Source: Thermoleophilaceae bacterium (GTDB taxonomy: Bacteria > Actinomycetota > Thermoleophilia > Solirubrobacterales > Thermoleophilaceae). Taken from it: a stretch of 9,756 bases of DNA. Under the pieces are notes generated by a model. It saw only the letters and a list, made by a program, of their open reading frames with translations, was not told where the DNA came from and searched no databases. The DNA is taken from the NCBI GenBank assembly GCA_013812005.1, contig JACCUE010000203.1:1-9756 (forward strand), written 5' to 3'. Below are positions 1 to 5,044 of the stretch, piece by piece; the stretch's first letter is position 1; each line of letters starts with the position of its first letter. Both the position numbers and the translations under genes were made by a program.

Positions 1-448
1 TTCGCAGGGCGGCTTCTCGGCCCTGGTCAAGCTGCGCCGAAACCGCAGCCTCCGCGCCAGCTTCCCCGGCTCCGGTGAGCGGCTGCCCACGGCCTCCGCC
101 CCGGTCGCGGTCCAGGTGCGCCCCATCCTCACCCTCACCCGAGCGCCGACGAGGGGGGCCACGGGCAAGCGTACCGTGCTGCGCGGCAAGGTCCGCCCTC
201 GAAAGCGATCGGTCTGGCAGGTACTGAAGGTCCGCCGCGGCAATCGCTGGCCCGTGGTTGGCGTCGAGCGTCTACGCGTGGCGCGCAACGGCACCTTCCG
301 CGGCTCCTTCGTGCCTGCCGGGTCGAGGCTCTACCGCTACTACGTGACCTCCCGCGCCGACAGCGTGACCGCTCGCGGCGCCTCGCGGGCGTACAAGCTC
401 CGCGTGAGCGTTCCCCGCACCCGCGGCGGCGGGGTCGTGGCGCCCTAG
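1..448 (+). CDS. C-terminal part of a probable secreted Ig-like/beta-sandwich repeat protein (5' end outside window)
   Basis: The reading frame is open from base 2 and ends at TAG 446-448; a GTG at 116 is merely an internal Val, so the gene begins upstream. About 148 residues are visible. They look like one and a half beta-sandwich repeats: the first ends near ASAPVAVQVRP, the second runs from LTLTRAP to YKLRVSV. The second repeat has alternating hydrophobic strands, a WQVLKVRRGNRWPVVG core, an NGTFRGSF turn and a YRYYVTS strand. The pattern is typical of C-terminal Ig-like modules on secreted or cell-wall proteins of high-GC Actinomycetota. The segment is strongly basic, with many Arg. No catalytic domain is visible, so the function of the whole protein cannot be named. 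It points toward the sugar transferase gene and need not belong to the glycan cluster. Confidence 0.7.
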   Translation, partial: SQGGFSALVKLRRNRSLRASFPGSGERLPTASAPVAVQVRPILTLTRAPTRGATGKRTVLRGKVRPRKRSVWQVLKVRRGNRWPVVGVERLRVARNGTFRGSFVPAGSRLYRYYVTSRADSVTARGASRAYKLRVSVPRTRGGGVVAP

Positions 449-624
449 GTACTCAGCCCGGATCGGGTCCTTTCGAGCCGATGACGACCAGGCCGCCCAT
501 CTCTGCCGTGGACATCTGCCGGTGGGAGGGAAGTTCGGACGCAGGACGTGCACGACGCCATTTCCACCTCGCGGAGGGTGCTGTCCTGCCCTGAGGTTGC
601 CATACGACCACAAAGCAGGAACAG
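449..624. other. Convergent intergenic region, no gene seen
   Basis: These 176 bases separate the end of the secreted-protein gene (+) from the end of the sugar transferase gene (-). Local GC is slightly lower than in the flanking genes. I see only weak inverted repeats: CCCG/CGGG around 460-470, and GCAGGAC (541-547) with GTCCTGC (583-589) separated by 35 bases. Neither is followed by a T-run on either strand, so I do not call an intrinsic terminator. Confidence 0.5.
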
Positions 625-1209
625 CTAGTCCCAGCCCTGACGCAGCTCCTCGCTGTAGAGCCCGCGCCCCGTCGCCAGCATCCGCACGGTGCGGGCCAGG
701 ATGCGCAGGTCGAGGAGCACGGAGCGGTTGTCCACATACCAGACGTCCAGCTCGATCCGCTCGGGCCAGGGCAGTGAAGCCCGCCCGTTGACCTGTGCCC
801 ATCCGGTGATGCCCGGCTTGACCTCCAGGCGACGGCGCTGGTGGTCGGTGTAGCGCTCCACCTGCTCGCCCACCGTGGGTCGCGGACCCACGATCGAGAG
901 ATCGCCGCGCAGGACGTTGACGAGGTTGGGCAGCTCGTCCAGTGAGAAGCGCCGCAGGAACCGCCCCGACCGGGTGATGCGCCCATCGCCGCGCTCGATG
1001 TAGAGCCCGGCGCCCATCCGCTCCGCCCCCTGCACCATCGTGCGCAGCTTCCACAGCTCGAACGGCATGCCGTGGCGGCCGATTCGAGCGTGGCGGTAGA
1101 TGACAGGGCCCCGAGACTCGAACCGGATCACGACGGCGGCGACGAGCAGGACGGGGGAGGCCAGGGCCAGCGCGACAGCCGCAATCAGGATGTCGAGCAC
1201 GCGCGTCAC
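625..1209 (-). CDS. Initiating sugar transferase (phosphoglycosyl transferase, PglC/WcaJ-type catalytic domain)
   Basis: A 194-residue protein covering the bacterial sugar transferase domain alone, the short PglC-like form without the multi-pass N-terminal half of WcaJ/WbaP. These enzymes move a sugar 1-phosphate from a UDP-sugar to undecaprenyl phosphate, the first step of lipid-linked glycan assembly at the inner membrane face. Visible hallmarks: a hydrophobic re-entrant helix at residues 5-29 containing Ser18-Pro19; GPVIYRHARIG then FELWKLRTM (34-58); the Asp91-Glu92 catalytic dyad in SLDELPNL; GDLSIVGPRP (102-111); KPGITGWAQVNGR (131-143); and ELDVWYVDN (153-161). The start is GTG 1207-1209, with AGGAG seven bases upstream; it places the membrane helix at the N-terminus as expected. 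The gene is divergent from the GT4 gene, with 17 bp between start codons. The sugar it transfers cannot be read from sequence. Confidence 0.93.
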   Translation of the reverse strand: MTRVLDILIAAVALALASPVLLVAAVVIRFESRGPVIYRHARIGRHGMPFELWKLRTMVQGAERMGAGLYIERGDGRITRSGRFLRRFSLDELPNLVNVLRGDLSIVGPRPTVGEQVERYTDHQRRRLEVKPGITGWAQVNGRASLPWPERIELDVWYVDNRSVLLDLRILARTVRMLATGRGLYSEELRQGWD

Positions 1210-1210
1210 G

Positions 1211-1216
1211 TACGGT
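1211..1216 (+). promoter_or_regulatory. Candidate -10 element for a leaderless or near-leaderless GT4 transcript
   Basis: TACGGT fits the actinobacterial TANNNT -10 pattern. It ends ten bases before the GT4 ATG at 1227, which would put transcription start at or within a few bases of the start codon. No Shine-Dalgarno sequence precedes that ATG, which would agree with leaderless translation. No convincing -35 was found and the motif is short, so this is a weak suggestion. Confidence 0.22.
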
Positions 1217-1221
1217 CTCCT
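1217..1221 (-). promoter_or_regulatory. Ribosome binding site (AGGAG) of the sugar transferase
   Basis: AGGAG on the minus strand lies seven bases before the GTG start at 1207-1209. It decides that start over the out-of-frame ATG at 1226-1228. It sits within the 17-bp gap between the two divergent start codons. Confidence 0.65.
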
Positions 1222-1226
1222 GCCCC

Positions 1227-2462
1227 ATGCGGATCCTGTACCTGCATCAGTTCTTCAAGACGCGCGAGCAAGCGGGCGGCACCCGCTCGTACGAGCTGGC
1301 GCGGCACCTGGTGGGAAGCGGCCACGAGGTGGTGATCCTAACCGCGGCAGCCGGCCCCTCGCCGGCGCGCCGCACGGTCGACGGCATACGGGTCGTGGAG
1401 ATTGGGGGCGCCTCGACGGACTATGCGGCCGCCACCGCCCAGGGCTACAGCCGCCGGATGGCGGGGTTCGCGCGGTTCGCGGCCGCAGCCACCCTCGCCG
1501 CAGTACGCGCCGAGCGCCCCGACGTGGTGCTGGCCACCTCACCGCCCCTCACGATCGCGCTGCCCGGCATCGCGGCGGCGACGCTCCACCGGGCGCCGCT
1601 GGTGTTCGAGGTGCGCGACCTGTGGCCCGAGGCCCCGATCCAGATGGGGGCGCTGCGCAACCCGATCGCGCAGCGCGTGGCGCGGGCGTCCGAGCGCGCC
1701 GTGTACCGCTTCGCGCGCCACGTGGTGGCGCTCTCGCCCGGCATGCGCGATGGCGTGGTGGCCGCGGGCGTCGAGCCCGACCGAGTGACGCTCGTGCCCA
1801 ATGCGTCCGACCTCGACCTCTTCTCCCCCGACCTCGATCCCGGCGACCTGCGCGCGCGGCTGGGCCTCGAGGGCAAGTTCGTGTGCTCATACTTCGGCAC
1901 GATGGGCGAGGCCAACGACCTGTCGCAGGTGGTGGAGGCGGCGTCGGTGCTCCAGGAGCGCCGTGAGAACGGCGTCGCGTTCGTGCTCCAGGGGGAGGGC
2001 AAGCGCCGCGGGGCGATCGAAGCTGCCGTTGGCAGGCGCAACCTGGACAACGTCGTGCTCCTGCCCGCGGCCGGCAAGGCATCGGCCGCCCGCCTGGCAG
2101 CGGCCTCCGACGCCTGCATGACGATCTTCAAGGACGTGCCGATCCTGGCCACCAACTCCCCGAACAAGCTGTTCGACACCTTCGCGGCCGGACGGGCGGC
2201 GATCGTGAACACCGACGGCTGGCAGCGCGAGCTGGTCGAGGGCAACGCGGCCGGCGTCTACGCGCGCGGTGGCGATCCCGCCCATCTGGCCGAGCAGGTG
2301 CTCTGGCTCCGCGACCACCCCGAGGAGACCGCCGCCTACGGTCGCAACGCCCGTGTGCTGGCCGAGACCCGGTTCGACCGGCGCATGCTGGCCGACCGCA
2401 TGTGCGAGGTGCTCGAGAGGGCTGCCGCGCCTGACGCGGGGCCGGCGGCCTCGCGGGGGTGA
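1227..2462 (+). CDS. GT4 family glycosyltransferase, WbuB-like
   Basis: A 411-residue GT-B fold retaining glycosyltransferase, cytoplasmic or membrane-associated, expected to add a sugar from a nucleotide donor to the lipid-linked intermediate. The N-terminal Rossmann half opens with MRILYLHQFF and has the acceptor-side GGTRSYELARHL (17-28), FEVRDLWPE (127-135) and SPGMRDGVVAAGV (170-182). The C-terminal donor half has NASDLDLF (192-199), YFGTMGEANDL (222-232), LQGEGKRR (254-261) and SPNKLFDTFAAGR (311-323), followed by NTDGWQRELVEG. The last two blocks are characteristic of the WbuB-like subgroup, in which the EX7E region reads PNK-F-D. The ATG at 1227 gives the canonical MRILYLHQ opening, but no Shine-Dalgarno sequence precedes it. 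The stop overlaps a possible GTG start of the next gene (GTGA), indicating one operon. WbuB relatives often transfer amino sugars such as FucNAc; donor and acceptor here are unknown. Confidence 0.92.
   Translation: MRILYLHQFFKTREQAGGTRSYELARHLVGSGHEVVILTAAAGPSPARRTVDGIRVVEIGGASTDYAAATAQGYSRRMAGFARFAAAATLAAVRAERPDVVLATSPPLTIALPGIAAATLHRAPLVFEVRDLWPEAPIQMGALRNPIAQRVARASERAVYRFARHVVALSPGMRDGVVAAGVEPDRVTLVPNASDLDLFSPDLDPGDLRARLGLEGKFVCSYFGTMGEANDLSQVVEAASVLQERRENGVAFVLQGEGKRRGAIEAAVGRRNLDNVVLLPAAGKASAARLAAASDACMTIFKDVPILATNSPNKLFDTFAAGRAAIVNTDGWQRELVEGNAAGVYARGGDPAHLAEQVLWLRDHPEETAAYGRNARVLAETRFDRRMLADRMCEVLERAAAPDAGPAASRG
2455..2462 (+). promoter_or_regulatory. Ribosome binding site GGGGGTGA of the GT2 gene
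   Basis: GGGGGTGA, followed by CC and the ATG at 2465, closely matches the GGAGGTGAT complement of the 16S rRNA tail. It overlaps the TGA stop of the GT4 gene, so translation of the two genes is probably coupled. It favours ATG 2465 over the in-frame GTG 2459, which lies inside the motif. Confidence 0.6.
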
Positions 2463-2464
2463 CC

Positions 2465-3400
2465 ATGGATCTCTCCTACTGCATCGTGAACACGGACGGG
2501 CGCGACCTCCTGCTGGCCTGCCTGGACGCGATCGCCCGCACACACCCGCCGGGGCTCTCGCACGAGATCCTCGTGCTCGACAACTCCTCCGACGACGGCT
2601 CCGCGGCGGCGGTCCAGAAGAGCCGCCACGACGCGGAGGTGGTCGCGCTCGACCGGCGCCGCGGCAAGGCAGAGAACGACTCCCACCTGCTGCGCGTGGC
2701 GCGGGGGGCCTACTGCCTCCTGCTCAACGAGGACTCCGAGCTGTGCGAGGGGGCGACAGCCGCCCTGCTCGCCGCGATGGAGGCGGACCCGAGCGCCGGG
2801 GCGGCGGGCGCCCAGCTGCTCTCAACCGACGGCGAGCCCAAGCCCTGCGCGTGGCGGCTGCCCGGCATCGCCACCGCGGTCGCCGGTGCACTGTTCCTGC
2901 ACCGCTCTCTGACCGTGCAGAGCGGCGGCGCGCGCACGCGAGAGGTGGGCTGGGCGCAGTCGAGCGCAATGCTCGTGCGCTCGGAGGCAGCCGCCCAGGT
3001 GGGCTACCTCGATCCGGCCTTCTTCGTGTACTCCGACGAGACGGACTTCTGCAAGCGCCTTCACGACGCCGGCTGGAAGGTTCTCCACGTTCCCTCGGCG
3101 AGGGCGGTCCACCACGACCAGCTGACCACCGACTTCAATCGCGCTCGGCGCCGGATCGTGGAGTTCCACCGCGGGAGGGACCGCTACCTGCGCAAGCACG
3201 CCTCAGCCCCCGAGCGGTTGACCGTGAGGCTGCTGGGTGCCTGGTTCTACCTCGCGCTGGCTCTGGTTGCGGCAGTGGCGGGGGGACACGACGCGCGCCG
3301 CTACCTCCTCCACGCGCGCCAGGAGCTCACGCCCCTACGCGGCGAGGGGATAAGCGAGGCGGCCGAGGAGTACAACCGCCGGGCGCGAATCGCCCCATGA
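2465..3400 (+). CDS. GT2 family glycosyltransferase, WbbL/rhamnosyltransferase-like
   Basis: About 311 residues with a GT-A fold: an inverting glycosyltransferase that adds one sugar to the lipid-linked glycan in the cytoplasm. The N-terminal strand MDLSYCIVN is followed by GRDLLLACLDAI, EILVLDNSSDDGS (34-46, nucleotide-binding region), the acidic LLLNEDSEL (86-94, position of the DXD-like metal motif) and FFVYSDETDFCKRLHDAGW (the D-E-D-C-R acceptor/base motif, near 187-204). Family members usually have VNWN and LNPD where this protein has VNTD and LNED. A hydrophobic stretch at 257-275 (GAWFYLALALVAAVAGG) near the C-terminus may tether it to the membrane. ATG 2465 is preferred because GGGGGTGA precedes it; GTG 2459 would add two residues. 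The gene directly follows GT4 and its stop overlaps an ATG (ATGA) opening a 14-codon frame. The transferred sugar is not determinable; rhamnose is only a family-based guess. Confidence 0.9.
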   Translation: MDLSYCIVNTDGRDLLLACLDAIARTHPPGLSHEILVLDNSSDDGSAAAVQKSRHDAEVVALDRRRGKAENDSHLLRVARGAYCLLLNEDSELCEGATAALLAAMEADPSAGAAGAQLLSTDGEPKPCAWRLPGIATAVAGALFLHRSLTVQSGGARTREVGWAQSSAMLVRSEAAAQVGYLDPAFFVYSDETDFCKRLHDAGWKVLHVPSARAVHHDQLTTDFNRARRRIVEFHRGRDRYLRKHASAPERLTVRLLGAWFYLALALVAAVAGGHDARRYLLHARQELTPLRGEGISEAAEEYNRRARIAP

Positions 3401-3441
3401 CCAGCTTCAATCCAACCGAGCGCTCGCCCGGCGAGCGATAG
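3397..3441 (+). CDS. Possible 14-codon leader peptide before the polymerase gene
   Basis: ATG at 3397 overlaps the GT2 stop as ATGA and opens a frame encoding MTSFNPTERSPGER, ending in TAG at 3439-3441, 16 bases before the GTG of the polymerase gene. Its last codons cover the perfect hairpin at 3421-3437. ATGA overlaps are typical of real coupled genes, so it could carry ribosomes across the 57-bp gap. A frame this short can easily arise by chance, and nothing else supports it. Confidence 0.2.
   Translation: MTSFNPTERSPGER
3421..3437 (+). promoter_or_regulatory. Short GC-rich hairpin between the GT2 and polymerase genes
   Basis: CGCTCGC (3421-3427) and GCGAGCG (3431-3437) are perfect complements with a three-base CCG loop. 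No T-run follows, so it is not a standard intrinsic terminator. It could modulate translation or protect mRNA ends between the cytoplasmic glycosyltransferase genes and the membrane protein genes. It could also be a chance palindrome in GC-rich DNA. Confidence 0.35.
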
Positions 3442-3457
3442 CCTGCCCCCGCCGACC

Positions 3458-5044
3458 GTGGAACACCCCGACCTCGCTCAGCTCGCCGCCGTCCTGGCCG
3501 CCGTCGGCGCGGCGCTGCTGCTGGCGGGCCGGGGACGGGCGATGGTGCTCGGTGGGGTCGCCCTGCTCGGGCTGGGAACGCTCGGGTTGACGGTGTCGAT
3601 CCCCGGCTCCGGCAAGGTCGACGCGCTCCTGTCCCCGGCCGGAGCCGTGGCGTCGGTGGCCGGACTGGCGGTGCTGGCGGGCGCCGCCGCGATCTTCGTG
3701 CGCCGGCCCGCGTGGGTGCCGCTGGCCGTACTCGCCGCCGCGCCTCTGCGTCCACCGATCAGCTTCGACCCGTCGGGAAGCCTGCCGGTCACCCTGGCCG
3801 AGGACGGTCAGCTGGGGCGGCTGCTGCCGCTCTACTTCGTGCTCGCCGCCGCGGCGCTGGCGCTGGTCTGGCGGGCCCTGCACGACGATCACGGGGCTGT
3901 GAGGCCGCTGCCGCGCGTGGTGGCGCTCCCGGCCGCCGCCTTCATCGGCTTCGCCTCCGTGTCGCTGGTGTGGGCGGACGAGATCGAGGCCGGCGTCGAG
4001 CTGCTGGCCTTCTTCACGATGCCGTTCGCACTGCTGCTCGGGCTGGTGGCGCGGTCGCCGTTTCCCGATTGGGCGCCGAGGGCCCTGGCCCGGCTCGGCG
4101 TGGGACTGGCTGCGCTGTTCGCCCTCATCGGCCTCTACCAGGCGGCCACCCGTGAGCTGTTCTTCTTCGCACCCAATCTCGAGGTCTCCAACGCCAACAC
4201 GGACTACTTCAGGGTCACCTCGCTGTTCGGCGATCCGAGCCTCTACGGCCGCCACGTGGTGCTCGGGATAGGGCTCGTGCTCGTGCTGCTCGCCCTCGGA
4301 CGCGTGCGTCTCTGGTTGGGCGTGGGCGTGCTCACACTCATGTGGGCCGGGCTCTTCTTCTCCTACTCCCAGTCGAGCATGGTGGCGCTCGTCGCGATCA
4401 CGCTCGCGGTGGCCGCAGCCACCGGCGGCGCGACGGTGCGCCGGCTGGTGCTCGGTGTCCTGACGGTGGCTGTGCTGCTTGTCGTGGGCTATCTGGCCTC
4501 GATCGAGATCCGGGGTGAGTCGCTGCGCCAGCGAACCGCCGATCGCTCGCAGCGGGTGCAGGACGCGGTGCGGGTGGTGCGCGAGGACCCGATCGTCGGC
4601 GTGGGCATCGGCGGCCAGCCACAGGCCAGCCGGCGCCTGTCGGGCCGTGACCGGACCACTCCAAACTTCGTGTCCCACACCACGCCCCTCACGGTGGCGG
4701 CCGAGCTGGGCCTGGCGGGGCTGGCCCTCTACGTGTGGCTCCTGGCGGGCGGAACGCGGCTGCTGATGGCGGTGCGCCGGCTCGAGCCCGCCCTCGGCCT
4801 GGCCCTCGGGGCGGCATTCCTGGCGCTGTTCGTGCACGCGCTGTTCTACAGCGGCTTTCTGGAGGACCCGCTCACCTGGGTGGTGCTCGGCGTGGGCGCC
4901 GGCTATCTCACCTGGCCCCGACGAGATGACGGTGTGCGCCGCGATGCGGATACGTCCGATTCCGCGTCGTTACGGAAACCGCGTGATGCAGGTTCGTCAG
5001 GGACCGGTCCCGACGCCGCCGACGCGCTGGCGTCAGGCGCCTGA
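3458..5044 (+). CDS. O-antigen polymerase/ligase-like multi-pass membrane protein (Wzy/WaaL superfamily)
   Basis: A 528-residue protein with about ten to twelve hydrophobic segments; members either polymerise lipid-linked repeat units or ligate finished glycan at the outer face of the membrane. The diagnostic region is a periplasmic-type loop after YLASIEIRGESLRQRT: VGVGIGGQPQAS (380-391), then SHTTPLTVAAELGLAGL (406-422), matching the family pattern G-x-G then H-N-x-x-L-x-x-x-x-E-x-G-x-x-G with His407 and Glu416. An earlier loop carries RVTSLFGDPSLYG (252-264), the R-x-x-G/S-x-F-x-x-P family signature, and FSYSQSSMVAL precedes a membrane helix. GTG 3458 lacks an obvious Shine-Dalgarno; ATG 3542 (Met29, preceded by GGGGACGGGCG) is an alternative. 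The hydrophilic tail 488-528 has atypical codons, including a TTA. The stop overlaps the next ATG by one base. Polymerase versus ligase cannot be settled here; no flippase or chain-length gene is adjacent. Confidence 0.85.
   Translation: MEHPDLAQLAAVLAAVGAALLLAGRGRAMVLGGVALLGLGTLGLTVSIPGSGKVDALLSPAGAVASVAGLAVLAGAAAIFVRRPAWVPLAVLAAAPLRPPISFDPSGSLPVTLAEDGQLGRLLPLYFVLAAAALALVWRALHDDHGAVRPLPRVVALPAAAFIGFASVSLVWADEIEAGVELLAFFTMPFALLLGLVARSPFPDWAPRALARLGVGLAALFALIGLYQAATRELFFFAPNLEVSNANTDYFRVTSLFGDPSLYGRHVVLGIGLVLVLLALGRVRLWLGVGVLTLMWAGLFFSYSQSSMVALVAITLAVAAATGGATVRRLVLGVLTVAVLLVVGYLASIEIRGESLRQRTADRSQRVQDAVRVVREDPIVGVGIGGQPQASRRLSGRDRTTPNFVSHTTPLTVAAELGLAGLALYVWLLAGGTRLLMAVRRLEPALGLALGAAFLALFVHALFYSGFLEDPLTWVVLGVGAGYLTWPRRDDGVRRDADTSDSASLRKPRDAGSSGTGPDAADALASGA
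5000..5011. repeat. 12-bp perfect palindrome GGGACCGGTCCC
   Basis: The sequence equals its own reverse complement and lies within the compositionally odd 3' end of the polymerase gene, about 40 bases before the large inverted repeat at 5050-5112. It may be a protein-binding site or part of a structured mRNA; chance is also possible. Confidence 0.3.

Noticed and set aside
116..118. GTG as start of a 110-residue protein at the left end
   Set aside because: The same frame is open back to base 2 and its upstream residues read as the end of a preceding beta-sandwich repeat; it is an internal codon.
449..624. Intrinsic terminator between the convergent genes
   Set aside because: Only short or widely spaced inverted repeats are present and none is followed by a T-run on either strand.
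453..986. Minus-strand open frame of 177 codons extending into the 449-624 gap
   Set aside because: It lies in the wrong frame over the sugar transferase, is Ser/Trp/Arg-rich low-complexity sequence, and has no family resemblance.
272..1228. Long minus-strand open frame (318 codons) overlapping the sugar transferase in another frame
   Set aside because: The frame at 625-1209 carries the complete sugar transferase motifs; this one is Arg/Pro/His-rich with no recognisable domain, typical of GC-rich shadow frames.
3407..4837. 476-codon open frame antisense to the polymerase gene
   Set aside because: Its product is a His/Gln/Arg/Glu-rich string with no domain, the expected mirror image of a hydrophobic GC-rich membrane gene; the plus frame has family motifs.
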